Under the pieces are notes generated by a model. The model did no database searches. It was not told where the DNA came from and saw only the letters and a list, made by a program, of their open reading frames with translations. The translations under genes and the position numbers were made by a program. Shown one piece after another: positions 47,844 through 56,363 of a stretch of DNA of 64,000 nucleotides (positions within the stretch are counted from its first letter, which is position 1; every line of letters begins with the position of its first letter). The DNA comes from Paraglaciecola mesophila. Lineage in GTDB: Bacteria > Pseudomonadota > Gammaproteobacteria > Enterobacterales > Alteromonadaceae. Location of the stretch: contig NZ_CP047656.1 of assembly GCF_009906955.1 (NCBI RefSeq), forward strand, positions 2,751,001 to 2,815,000, read 5' to 3'.

Positions 47844-48881
47844 TTATTCGATGCCCAGCGTGATCAAGCCCATGCCCTGATTAACCGGCGGCGTGTGGCG
47901 AAGCATAAGCACGACACCGCGCTTTGGCGCACGAAGATCGGCAATTGGCTCACCAAAATAGTCACGTACAGTCCCTAACAAAGCACCCGCTTCAACGAGT
48001 TCACCAATTTCACAGTGAGGTTCAAAGAACCCCATAGACGGGGTTTCCACATCTATGAGCTGCTTATAAATTACTTGTCCTTCGGATACAGGTAATTCAC
48101 TAGGCAGCATATCAATACCAGCAATTAGACGGCGCAAAGCGTCAAGGTAGGCCAGTATGTCTTCCTCTTGGTTATTGCCTAGGTCACCTATCTCAAGTGT
48201 CAAACCAGGTTTACCGCGCGTCATTGCAGTGTTCGGGTAACTAATCGAATTTTCAGGATCCCGAGGACGGTCACCGTATAGAACAATGTGCTGCATGCCA
48301 GACGCCTTGGCCCACTCTAGGGTGCGGGCATCGAGCTTTTCATCTCCTACAAAAGGGGCATAGATATGTGGCCATAGTTGCTGATAGGCGCTACCAGAAT
48401 GTAAATCTGCGAGGTAGTCGCTACGCGCTACGATTTCCTGAGTTAGAAAGTATGCGAGTTGCTCTGTAGCAGTGCCATTTTCGCTGCCTGGAAACTCACG
48501 ATTCAAATTCTTCTTATCGCCTGGGTGTAAGGCACTCAAGCCATATTGATGAAGAGCCGGTAAATTCGCTGCATGAACAAGAATAAGTGTTCCCTTAAGC
48601 GCGGCTAAATCAATTTCGTGTCGAAGACGCTGTAAAGCAGTAATCGCTGGAAATTCATCACCATGCGTTCCTGCTGAAAGCGTTAAAACAGGACCGTCTT
48701 TCTTACCGTGAAAAACGGTCATAGGGACGACCATTTCGGTATTCGTGACGCTAGCAAGGAAGGAGCGTTGTTCACCAGCAGGAACGCTGTTGCCTGCTAG
48801 CTCAAAGGGTTGGCGAGCGGCATTTGCCAATGAAGTGACAAAGCACATGGCGATAATTAAGTAACTAGATAGTAAACGCAT
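47844..48881 (-). CDS. Exported succinylglutamate desuccinylase/aspartoacylase-family metallopeptidase
   Basis: A 345-residue M14-like zinc hydrolase. It has a signal peptide (MRLLSSYLIIAMCFVTSLANA), the zinc motif SAGTHGDEFPAI near residue 72, KKNLNREFPG and the second zinc His in YLADLHSGS, and a C-terminal biotinyl-lipoyl-like barrel (VEAGALLGTVRDYFG, APKRGVVLM). An in-frame extension to 48911 is open, but M11 at 48881 starts the signal sequence and has GGAAA upstream. It probably deacylates a small amide in the periplasm; the substrate is unknown. Confidence 0.83.
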   Translation of the reverse strand: MRLLSSYLIIAMCFVTSLANAARQPFELAGNSVPAGEQRSFLASVTNTEMVVPMTVFHGKKDGPVLTLSAGTHGDEFPAITALQRLRHEIDLAALKGTLILVHAANLPALHQYGLSALHPGDKKNLNREFPGSENGTATEQLAYFLTQEIVARSDYLADLHSGSAYQQLWPHIYAPFVGDEKLDARTLEWAKASGMQHIVLYGDRPRDPENSISYPNTAMTRGKPGLTLEIGDLGNNQEEDILAYLDALRRLIAGIDMLPSELPVSEGQVIYKQLIDVETPSMGFFEPHCEIGELVEAGALLGTVRDYFGEPIADLRAPKRGVVLMLRHTPPVNQGMGLITLGIE

Positions 48882-49121
48882 CAGTTTTTCCAAATAAAGT
48901 ATGAAGGGCAACAGAGGGGTTGCAGAGAAAGAAAATTTGCCCGAATTCTATACGAAACTTTCACTCGACAGAAGAGACGCCGCATTCATTTAGGGTACTA
49001 ATGCGCGAGGTCTAGGAACGAAAAGCTTACTTTGGCTCGGCTGCGTTTTAGTCCTGCTTTTTCTGGTTATGCTTCCCCCCAACCGCGTTGTTTTCAGTCA
49101 GCGTAGCTGAAACATAAACAC

Positions 49122-49709
49122 CTAGTCGACTAACTCGATACCTAATGAAGCCAGCAACCCCAGAGCCTCCATTCGAGAAAACCGTGCTTTCTCAATGCGG
49201 TTTTGCGTAACGTCGATCTGGTACCCATGGGCTTGGCTGAAATCTGTTCTTGTTAAATCACTTTGATGAAAACGTGTATGAGTAAGCTCGCTACCGCGAA
49301 AACTAGCCTTCATTAAACTTGCTTGGGTAAAGTCAACGTCCTGTATTTTGCAATCAATAAAATGGGCAGCGCCTAATGAGAGCGCAAAAAACGAACCCGA
49401 GTTAAGAAGACAGCCTTTGAATTTAGGAGGGTTACCTAAATTGCTTTGCCAGTCGGCTTGCGTCCAATCTATGCCTAATAACTTGCAATTGCTAAACACA
49501 GCGCTGTGCAACTGGGAGTTATTCAATCTAAGCAGAGAAAAATCACAGTTGATGAATTCACATTCATCAAACACGCAAAACCGCCACTGCCCTTGGCTTA
49601 AATCCAGTCCTTCAAAGCGGCATTGTTCAAAACGCAGGCTATTCCAACAAGGTTGGCTCGCCAAGTCGTGCTGAAGATCAATGTCACTATCAAAATATTC
49701 GTTTTCCAT
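49122..49709 (-). CDS. Pentapeptide-repeat protein (Qnr/McbG-like)
   Basis: A 195-residue right-handed quadrilateral beta-helix. Repeats of the A(D/N)LxX type run from residue about 25 to 165 (LRFEQCRFEGLDLSQGQ, CVFDECEFINCDFSLLRL, HFIDCKIQDVDFTQASLMKASFRGSEL, DLTRTDFSQ), broken by a loop near WQSNLGNPPKF, and a final helix MEALGLLASLGIEL. Qnr and McbG proteins of similar size mimic DNA and protect gyrase from quinolones; this one's role is not known. It starts 27 bp after the hydrolase stop, so one transcript is likely. Confidence 0.8.
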   Translation of the reverse strand: MENEYFDSDIDLQHDLASQPCWNSLRFEQCRFEGLDLSQGQWRFCVFDECEFINCDFSLLRLNNSQLHSAVFSNCKLLGIDWTQADWQSNLGNPPKFKGCLLNSGSFFALSLGAAHFIDCKIQDVDFTQASLMKASFRGSELTHTRFHQSDLTRTDFSQAHGYQIDVTQNRIEKARFSRMEALGLLASLGIELVD

Positions 49710-49736
49710 CAGTGTGTTTGCTCTGTTGACGTGAAT

Positions 49737-50666
49737 CTATTGTTCAAAGCCTTGTGATACAGGACGTTTTTCATTGAATTGTTGCGCCGTCAGTAATTGA
49801 AAAAATTCATCTACGTCCTGCCCTGTATCTACCTCATCTGCAAACCACGGATGTAGCTTGAGTAATATATTCACGTGATTAATCTTGTCGTTGTATAAGC
49901 GCGTTTGCACTGTTCGACCAGCACTTCGCATCGCCTCGGCGAGTTGCTGTTGATTAAACTCACCCACGGCACTATCACCGGCCCCATGTAATAGCAGCAT
50001 TGGCGGCTCATCACCATCGACGTGACGGGTCGCTTTCATCACGTCGAAATTATCTTTGCCGAAGGTGGCAATGTATTGCTCTGAATCTGGAGTAAACGTG
50101 TAGGGGCCAGCAATACCGACAAAACCACTTATGTCGGCCACAGAAAGGCCCGCGTCAGCCAAGTAGTGGTTATCCGTCATCAAAAGCGCACCTGTGTGTG
50201 CACCAGCTGAGTGCCCTGCGAGATAGATTTGTTGGGGATTGCCGTTATAGCGAGAAATATTCTCTTTAACCCAAGCGAGCGCTTGCGCGCCGTCTTCAAC
50301 AAATGCTGGAAAGCGCCCTTCGGGATATTTCACATAGTCTGGGATAACAACGGTATAGCCACGCTCTACAAAGGCTTGCGCCACAAAATAATACAGTTTT
50401 TTGTTTCCCCAACTCCATCCGCCGCCATGAATAAACACAATCACAGGGGCCATTGGATGGGTAGGGTCACTTGGGTAAACATCTAGCATTTGCCAGCTTT
50501 GCTCCCCAAAAGGAATATCTGTATTCACAGTGATAGGTTTTAAAATTCGCATAGCATGATTAAGTATCATTAAGCCCGTACTGCGGCTGTCTTTAAACAA
50601 ACAAACCCCAAGCCAGATAGCCAGCCCTATTCCCAGCGTCAGCAACACCACTAATATTTTTCGCAT
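49737..50666 (-). CDS. Alpha/beta hydrolase (carboxylesterase/lipase-like)
   Basis: A 309-residue hydrolase with an N-terminal membrane anchor or uncleaved signal (residues 3-22). The oxyanion motif VFIHGGGWSWG is near residue 75, the nucleophile elbow LAGHSAGAHTGALL near residue 148, and the acid and base lie in LLHGAGDSAVG and KINHVNILL. The open frame extends to 50762, but M33 (50666) starts the hydrophobic segment. No strong ribosome site is seen. Substrate unknown. It precedes the pentapeptide gene. Confidence 0.82.
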   Translation of the reverse strand: MRKILVVLLTLGIGLAIWLGVCLFKDSRSTGLMILNHAMRILKPITVNTDIPFGEQSWQMLDVYPSDPTHPMAPVIVFIHGGGWSWGNKKLYYFVAQAFVERGYTVVIPDYVKYPEGRFPAFVEDGAQALAWVKENISRYNGNPQQIYLAGHSAGAHTGALLMTDNHYLADAGLSVADISGFVGIAGPYTFTPDSEQYIATFGKDNFDVMKATRHVDGDEPPMLLLHGAGDSAVGEFNQQQLAEAMRSAGRTVQTRLYNDKINHVNILLKLHPWFADEVDTGQDVDEFFQLLTAQQFNEKRPVSQGFEQ

Positions 50667-50745
50667 CTTGTTATTATTTTTGATTGACCTGAATCGAGTA
50701 TAAAGACAATTTTGCTGTTGAAAACTCAAAACCACAGAATACAAA

Positions 50746-50779
50746 TAAAAAACCCCTAACAACGCAAATTATTAGGGGC
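50746..50779 (-). terminator. Terminator of the peroxiredoxin-HAD operon
   Basis: On the minus strand CCCCTAA pairs with TTAGGGG (50753-50778), followed by six T. A second hairpin, AGGTAAA / TTTACCT (50796-50811), lies between it and the HAD stop. Confidence 0.82.
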
Positions 50780-50814
50780 TCGTGAATCACGACTTAGGTA
50801 AATTTTTACCTCGA

Positions 50815-51570
50815 TTATTTAAGCGCTTCAACCAATTCGCTTAAATCTTTTACGACATAATTAGGCTTTTGTGCGAGCGGATAAAGTGCCTTGCCTGGAC
50901 GTGCCACAAAAGCCGTTTGTAACCCTGCGGCTTTTGCACCGGCTACATCCCAACCATGGGCCGCCACCATTAGGGCTTCTTCTGGTTTGATGTTTAACTG
51001 TTCCAGTGCCCACGCATACGCGCGAAGATCTGGTTTGTAAACTTTGATATCTTCAATACTCATACGTTTATCGAAGTAATCTGTTAAACCGGCATTTTTG
51101 AACTGTGTCTCAACGCCTTTGTTTGATGAATTAGTCAAGCTAACCAGCTTATACCCCTGATCTTTAAGCGCTTTTAAACCCGCTTTTACATCTGGGTGAG
51201 CAGGAAGAGACAACAAAGGCGTTTTAATTGCTGTCACAGCTTGCTCTTCGGTGATATCAATATTGTTGTTCTTAGCCACCATCATTAACGCTGCCACGCC
51301 AATTTTACCGAAATCCTGATAATCACCAGTAACGGTAGTGACTAGAGAATGATGCAACATAGTAGAAAACCACAGTGTGGTCAGTTCTTCCTGTCCATCT
51401 AGCGCCTCACCAATTGAGGTGCGCATGGTTTCTAAATCAAGTAGCGTTTCATTCACATCGAAAATAATGACTTTTGGCTTAGGGGCTGCTTGAGCCATAA
51501 AATTTGCTCCTAATAATGAGAAAAAAAGAAAAGTTAGGGATAGTAATGTCGTTCGTTTTGCTAGGTGCAT
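50815..51570 (-). CDS. Exported haloacid-dehalogenase type II family protein
   Basis: A 251-residue HAD protein preceded by a signal peptide: MHLAKRTTLLSLTFLFFSLLG, cleavage near AQAAP (residue 29). The mature enzyme has the nucleophile in VIIFDVNETLLDLE, a cap region with WFSTMLHHSLVTTVTGDY, SLTNSSNKG and AAHGWDVAGAKAAGLQTAFVARPG, the L-2-haloacid dehalogenase pattern. A periplasmic location is unusual for this family. It follows a peroxiredoxin gene by 15 bp and ends before a strong terminator. Confidence 0.82.
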   Translation of the reverse strand: MHLAKRTTLLSLTFLFFSLLGANFMAQAAPKPKVIIFDVNETLLDLETMRTSIGEALDGQEELTTLWFSTMLHHSLVTTVTGDYQDFGKIGVAALMMVAKNNNIDITEEQAVTAIKTPLLSLPAHPDVKAGLKALKDQGYKLVSLTNSSNKGVETQFKNAGLTDYFDKRMSIEDIKVYKPDLRAYAWALEQLNIKPEEALMVAAHGWDVAGAKAAGLQTAFVARPGKALYPLAQKPNYVVKDLSELVEALK

Positions 51571-51585
51571 AAATAATCGCTCTGG

Positions 51586-52236
51586 TTAGTTGTCAAGTGT
51601 GGTTAGAATTTTCACGACCTCAGACGGCTCGGCACGTTTGGTATAATCTTCAGATACAAACGCATAAACGATTTCACCGCTTTGGTTTATTACGTACGTC
51701 GCTGGCATGGGCAAATTGAAGGTGTCATCGCCATTGGATGCTGGCAGATCGACCCCTGAATTTTTATAGACCGGGCGTAACCGCTCATCTAAGCTGAAAA
51801 CCAAACCATAGTCATTGCTTACATTATTCCCCACATCGGAAAGCACCGCATAGGAGAGTTCGTTCTTGTCTTTGGTGGTTAGCGAATTATCTGGTGTTTC
51901 AGGGGATATCGCCACCAGTTGCGAGCCTAACTCTTCGATACGCTCAAGTACTTCTTCAAACGCCCGTAACTCGTAATTGCAGTAGGGACACCATCCCCCG
52001 CGATAAAAGTTCAACACCACAGGGCCGTGGGCAAGCATTTCAGCTAGGGTAACCAATTCACCATGAACATTAGGCAAACTAAAATCAGGGGCATAATCAC
52101 CCACCTGAAGTGCATCATTAGCCAGCCCTGCTGCCATTAATTCCTGAGTCGTTGATGCCATCAACTCCAAAATTTCTTTTGGGGCTGAAGCATTTTTTTG
52201 TTCATCGTATTCGGCAATTTGTGCCTGTAGCGACAT
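51586..52236 (-). CDS. AhpC/TSA-family peroxiredoxin-like protein
   Basis: A 216-residue cytoplasmic thioredoxin-fold protein. The active site is FYRGGWCPYCNYELRAF near residue 87, with Cys-x2-Cys, preceded by APDFSLPNVHGELV and followed by LVAISPETPDNS and MPATYVINQSGEIVYAF. It starts at ATG 52236 and is divergent from a LysR gene across 135 bp; the neighbour's regulator is a plausible controller. Co-transcribed with the exported HAD protein. It is longer than the paralogue at 40194. Confidence 0.85.
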   Translation of the reverse strand: MSLQAQIAEYDEQKNASAPKEILELMASTTQELMAAGLANDALQVGDYAPDFSLPNVHGELVTLAEMLAHGPVVLNFYRGGWCPYCNYELRAFEEVLERIEELGSQLVAISPETPDNSLTTKDKNELSYAVLSDVGNNVSNDYGLVFSLDERLRPVYKNSGVDLPASNGDDTFNLPMPATYVINQSGEIVYAFVSEDYTKRAEPSEVVKILTTLDN

Positions 52237-52371
52237 CGTCGTCTCCTAATTGAAAGATTGTGAATTCACTCTCATGTAAACGAGATATGGGGTTAGATAA
52301 AATAAAACCTAGCAGGCAAAACTGAAAGCATGGTTTAATAATTTCGAACCCAAAAAGCAGTAGTAAACTTC

Positions 52372-53256
52372 ATGTACACAATCAATGAGTTAGAAACATT
52401 CATCGCCATTGTAGAAAACAAAGGTGTGGTATCAGCGGCCAGCGCATTGAACATATCTCCCGCGACGGTAAGCCATAGGTTATCGAAGCTGGAGCGCATT
52501 TTAGGCACAGTATTAATATACCGAGACAGCCGTAACGTGCGCCCTTCCGCTGAGGGTGAAGAGTTCTACCAGCGCGTGGGCGATATCTTGGCCGCCTTAC
52601 ATGATGCTGAATTTGCTATTGGCGCCAGAGACAGTGCTATCAGTGGGCGATTAAGAGTAACGTTACCCCCTTGGATTTTTTCAATTTTCATCCTGCCTAA
52701 GCTGGCTCAGTTTGAGCAGCAATACCCAGACATAGTGCTCGACTTTTTAGTGACCGATCAATTTGTCAATGTAGTAGATGACGCCCAAGACGTAGCAATA
52801 CGCGTGGGTACTCTAGCGAGTTCAGGGCTGTTGGCACGTAAAATAGTCAACAATAAACGGATTTTATGTGCATCACCTCATTACCTTAAGCAGCACCCGC
52901 CCATCACCGATATTGAATCATTGAGCACGCATCGATTTGTTGCTTTACCATGGCAAAAACAACTTAAGCTGCTGCAAAACGATGGCAATGTGTTCTCCTT
53001 TAACAGCAATACACGATTTACCATTTCTAACTCAGATAACATGACCCAAGCCTTACGTGCGGGTCACGGCATTGGTATAAAGTCAGAGATTGCCATCAAG
53101 CAATGTATCGAAAGTGGCGAATTGGTGGAGGTACTGCCCAATGTACTCGCATCTCCTGAGGCGCCAGTATGGTTCTTACGCCCACAGAACAGCTTGGCTA
53201 CTCGTAAAGCTGAAGCCTTTTTTGATTTTGTCAAACACGCGTTTAGTCACTGCTAA
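52372..53256 (+). CDS. LysR-family transcriptional regulator
   Basis: A 294-residue regulator. The N-terminal winged helix-turn-helix (residues 1-62) has TFIAIVENKGVVSAASALNI and PATVSHRLSKLERILGTVL; the effector-binding domain follows, with ISGRLRVTLPPWIF and VAIRVGTLASSGL. LysR proteins usually regulate a divergent gene, so the peroxiredoxin-HAD operon is the likely target; the inducer is unknown. It is convergent with cnoX, with a shared terminator. Confidence 0.92.
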   Translation: MYTINELETFIAIVENKGVVSAASALNISPATVSHRLSKLERILGTVLIYRDSRNVRPSAEGEEFYQRVGDILAALHDAEFAIGARDSAISGRLRVTLPPWIFSIFILPKLAQFEQQYPDIVLDFLVTDQFVNVVDDAQDVAIRVGTLASSGLLARKIVNNKRILCASPHYLKQHPPITDIESLSTHRFVALPWQKQLKLLQNDGNVFSFNSNTRFTISNSDNMTQALRAGHGIGIKSEIAIKQCIESGELVEVLPNVLASPEAPVWFLRPQNSLATRKAEAFFDFVKHAFSHC

Positions 53257-53283
53257 TATTTGCTAAACGCCGACCTGCAGGCA

Positions 53284-53316
53284 AAAAAATACCAAGCACT
53301 TCGTCTTGGTATTTTT
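53284..53316. terminator. Bidirectional terminator between the LysR gene and cnoX
   Basis: ATACCAAG pairs with CTTGGTAT around an 8-base loop, with A and T runs on either side, so it serves both convergent genes. Confidence 0.88.
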
Positions 53317-53343
53317 GTTCATATTAGGCTCAAATATGCGCTT

Positions 53344-54189
53344 TTAATAAAGTAGGCTATAAACCTTGCGGCGATACTGAGACTTAAGCGGCTCACCGTC
53401 TGGCAAAGCGTTGATCATATCTAGCATGAGTTTCTTAGCATCTTCAAAGTTTAAGTCCTTAAGTAGCACAGAATGCATCAGACTCAATGCTTCTTCTATT
53501 TGATTGGCTTGGCGCATTTGCACCGCTAACTTCACTTTTAACGCTAAATTGTCTGGGTCGTTTTCCAGCTCTTGCTGCAAAGCAATGATTTCTGGTGACT
53601 CAGCCGCTTGTTCGGCCAACTCAATCTTACCCAGAATAGCACGGTAGTATCCGTCTTGGTTCACCAGACCTATGGTTGCAAGCAACTCTTTGGCTTGATT
53701 CACCTGCCCTACTTCGACTTGGCAATCTGCCAACAACAGCTTAATGTCCGCTCGATTTGGAGCAAGATCAAACGCTTGTTTCACCAGTGTGAAGGCTTCT
53801 TGATAATTGGCTTGCTCGGCCATGCCTGTGGCTTGGGCAAATAGTTCGTCTTCGGGCTTAGGCAAGTGTTTATCAAGCATAGCCTGAATATTTGCTTCGC
53901 TTTCGACTCCAGCAAAACCATCAACCGGCTGACCGTCCTTGATAAGCATAACTGTAGGCAAATTCTGTACACCAAACTGGGCGGTGATATCCGGCTGCGC
54001 TTGGCAATCCACTCGCGCATGTAATAAGTTTTCACCTTGCTTACTAGCAATGCTTTGTAAAACAGGTGCTAACTGCTCGCTGGGCTCATAACCTTGCGCC
54101 CAAAATTCAACCATAACGAGTTTGTTGGCTGATTCTTGCAATATCACTTGCTGAAAGTTTTCTATGCTAATGTCTACGCTACTATGCAT
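53344..54189 (-). CDS. cnoX: Chaperedoxin CnoX (YbbN)
   Basis: A 281-residue two-domain protein: an N-terminal thioredoxin fold and C-terminal TPR-like helices ending in LKSQYRRKVYSLLY. It holds chlorine-oxidised proteins for GroEL and DnaK. The usual active-site cysteines are replaced by EFWAQGYEPSEQL, so this copy has no redox pair at that site. LPTVMLIKDGQPVDGF follows as in E. coli YbbN. M36 (54189) is used rather than the open extension to 54294. Confidence 0.92.
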   Translation of the reverse strand: MHSSVDISIENFQQVILQESANKLVMVEFWAQGYEPSEQLAPVLQSIASKQGENLLHARVDCQAQPDITAQFGVQNLPTVMLIKDGQPVDGFAGVESEANIQAMLDKHLPKPEDELFAQATGMAEQANYQEAFTLVKQAFDLAPNRADIKLLLADCQVEVGQVNQAKELLATIGLVNQDGYYRAILGKIELAEQAAESPEIIALQQELENDPDNLALKVKLAVQMRQANQIEEALSLMHSVLLKDLNFEDAKKLMLDMINALPDGEPLKSQYRRKVYSLLY

Positions 54190-54366
54190 GTTAAATCTCT
54201 TATGCTGTTGATGTACAAAGGGTGGGGCCGTTTGTGCCAAACTCAAGCGGTGAATTATTCTTGAGACAATCGAAAAGCCGGTAACTGTCACCAATTTGAC
54301 AATTCACTTTACCGCCCCCGTGCTAACGTCCTATTTTATTAGAACATAAAATGAAGGGGAAACCAC

Positions 54367-54672
54367 ATGACACAGAAATATCAAAACTTTGCTGATTTCT
54401 ATCCTTATTATCTAAGCGAACACCAAAATAACGCCTGTCGACGCTTGCACTTTGTGGGGTCTACGCTGATCATTTTTACCATCCTTTATGCTGTGTTCAC
54501 AGGTCAATTGATGTACTTGTGGTTATTACCTCTTTTAGGGTATGGCTTTGCTTGGGTTGGGCATTTCTTTTTTGAGCATAATAAGCCTGCAACCTTTAAG
54601 TATCCGTTTTACAGTTTCTTGGGGGATTGGGTCATGTATAAAGACATATTAACCGGCAAGATTAAATTTTAA
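54367..54672 (+). CDS. DUF962 (Mpo1-like) membrane protein
   Basis: A 101-residue inner-membrane protein with two or three helices. The DUF962/YGL010w pattern is present: FYPYYLSEHQNNACRRLHFVG near residue 11, GYGFAWVGHFFFEHNKPATF with two histidines, and FYSFLGDWVMYKDIL. Yeast Mpo1 is a dioxygenase acting on 2-hydroxy fatty acids; the conserved histidines fit a metal site but activity here is unproven. AAGGGGAAAC precedes ATG 54367. Confidence 0.85.
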   Translation: MTQKYQNFADFYPYYLSEHQNNACRRLHFVGSTLIIFTILYAVFTGQLMYLWLLPLLGYGFAWVGHFFFEHNKPATFKYPFYSFLGDWVMYKDILTGKIKF

Positions 54673-54696
54673 AACGCACCTTACCCCACTATTTGT

Positions 54697-54719
54697 AAGG
54701 TTTGTATGTAACAAACCTT
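54697..54719 (+). terminator. Hairpin after the DUF962 gene
   Basis: A perfect 9-bp stem AAGGTTTGT / ACAAACCTT with a 5-base loop, 24 bp past the stop; the T run is weak. The remainder of the spacer up to dusB should contain the dusB-fis promoter. Confidence 0.6.
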
Positions 54720-54940
54720 GCTATCTTAACTACAATTAATTTACACATTCGCTTAAATAACACCCTGCGTTTCTGCACAGTCCCTGTGATTTGCCTTGTT
54801 CTATAAGTGTCAAGCCCAAAACGTCAAAAAAACTAACAATTTGTTCAAAATATAGCCTTTTCAAGACTGTAAAAAAACCGTAAACTTGCCGCCCTTTTTT
54901 GCAAACCGGACAGTTTTTGCGCGATTTCGCGTTTTGAATT

Positions 54941-55942
54941 ATGCAGATTGGTCCTTACAAGCTTGAAAACAATTTGATTCTGGCGCCCATGGCAGGCGTA
55001 ACAGACAGGCCTTTCCGGCAATTATGCAAGCGCATGGGTGCAGGCTTGGTCGTATCTGAAATGCTGTCGTCTAATCCTGACGTGTGGCGATCAAATAAAT
55101 CCAAGCAGCGTATGGATCATGTTGGTGAAAAAGGGATTCGCGCGGTTCAGATTGCTGGTGCCGATCCATTATTAATGGCTCAGGCGGCTCAGTTTAACGT
55201 GGATAACGGGGCTCAAATTGTTGATATCAACATGGGGTGTCCGGCAAAGAAAGTAAATAAAAAGTTGGCGGGTTCGGCACTACTGCAAGATCCACAATTG
55301 GTTGAGCAAATCGTTCAATCTGTGGTCGAAGCAGTGCAGGTACCGGTAACGTTGAAAATACGCACAGGTTGGAATACGGATAATCGCAACGGGGTGCAAA
55401 TTGCAAAGATCGCTGAACAAAACGGTATTCAATCTTTAGCAGTTCATGGTCGCACCCGGGCCTGTATGTACAAAGGCAATGCTGAGTACGACACCATAAA
55501 AGCCATTAAACAGGCTGTGTCGATACCCATCGTTGCCAATGGTGATATTACCTGCGTGCACAGTGCAAAACACGTTTTGGAGTACACCAAAGCAGATGCG
55601 TTGATGATAGGCCGAGGAGCACAAGGTAACCCTTGGATTTTTCGCCAAATTCAACACTTTCTGCAAACTGGCGAAATACTACCCTCGCCCCAACTTAGTG
55701 AAGTGCGTGATGTTTTACTCTCGCATGTGGCTAATGTTCACCAATTTTACGGTGAATTAAAGGGAGCGCGGATTGCCCGCAAGCATGTGGGTTGGTATTT
55801 AGCGGAACATGACCGTGAGCGGCAGTTCCGAGCCAAGTTCAATGGGATTGACGATGCTGCAGAGCAACTCGATACATTGGCACATTATTTTGACCACTTG
55901 GCAGGCGAACCTACGACTCACCTCGTATCACCTGCTGCCTAA
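54941..55942 (+). CDS. dusB: tRNA-dihydrouridine synthase DusB
   Basis: A 333-residue FMN enzyme that makes dihydrouridine at position 17 of tRNA. The N-terminus [24 protein letters not shown] and the catalytic Cys in [20 protein letters not shown], then NGDITCV and [13 protein letters not shown], are typical of DusB. It is the first gene of the conserved dusB-fis operon, with fis starting 29 bp after its stop. The start is ATG 54941. Confidence 0.96.
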   Translation: MQIGPYKLENNLILAPMAGVTDRPFRQLCKRMGAGLVVSEMLSSNPDVWRSNKSKQRMDHVGEKGIRAVQIAGADPLLMAQAAQFNVDNGAQIVDINMGCPAKKVNKKLAGSALLQDPQLVEQIVQSVVEAVQVPVTLKIRTGWNTDNRNGVQIAKIAEQNGIQSLAVHGRTRACMYKGNAEYDTIKAIKQAVSIPIVANGDITCVHSAKHVLEYTKADALMIGRGAQGNPWIFRQIQHFLQTGEILPSPQLSEVRDVLLSHVANVHQFYGELKGARIARKHVGWYLAEHDRERQFRAKFNGIDDAAEQLDTLAHYFDHLAGEPTTHLVSPAA

Positions 55943-55971
55943 CGATGACTAACTAAAGAGCAAGATTGTAT

Positions 55972-56265
55972 ATGTTCGAGCAAAATGTAACTTCTCCTTT
56001 TACCACTACGGTAACGACTCCTTCACAAACTCAGGCTCAAAAGCCTTTACGTGACTCTGTAAAACAAGCAGTGAATAAGTACCTTAAGCAACTAGACAAC
56101 ACAGACATTGAAAACTTGTATGAGCTAGTAATGGCCGAAGTTGAAGCGCCAATGTTAGAAGAAATCATGACCTTCACTCGCGGCAACCAAACCCGCGCGT
56201 CAATCATGTTAGGCATCAACCGTGGTACGCTACGTAAGAAGCTTAAACAGTACGGCATGAACTAA
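55972..56265 (+). CDS. fis: Nucleoid-associated DNA-binding protein Fis
   Basis: A 97-residue homodimeric DNA-bending protein that shapes the nucleoid and activates rRNA genes. The C-terminal helix-turn-helix [28 protein letters not shown] is nearly identical to E. coli Fis. ATG 55972 begins MFEQ as in E. coli; the open frame's TTG at 55966 is unlikely. It follows dusB by 29 bp and has a strong terminator. Confidence 0.97.
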   Translation: MFEQNVTSPFTTTVTTPSQTQAQKPLRDSVKQAVNKYLKQLDNTDIENLYELVMAEVEAPMLEEIMTFTRGNQTRASIMLGINRGTLRKKLKQYGMN

Positions 56266-56277
56266 GAAAAAATTGAA

Positions 56278-56301
56278 AGAGCACCCTAGGGTGCTCTTTT
56301 T
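56278..56301 (+). terminator. Terminator of the dusB-fis operon
   Basis: A perfect 9-bp stem AGAGCACCC / GGGTGCTCT with a 2-base loop, followed by a T run. Confidence 0.88.
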
Positions 56302-56363
56302 GTATGCGCTATACTGCACGCCCCTGGCATCATTGTTAATCCTTTTTAGAAGATAAACACACT

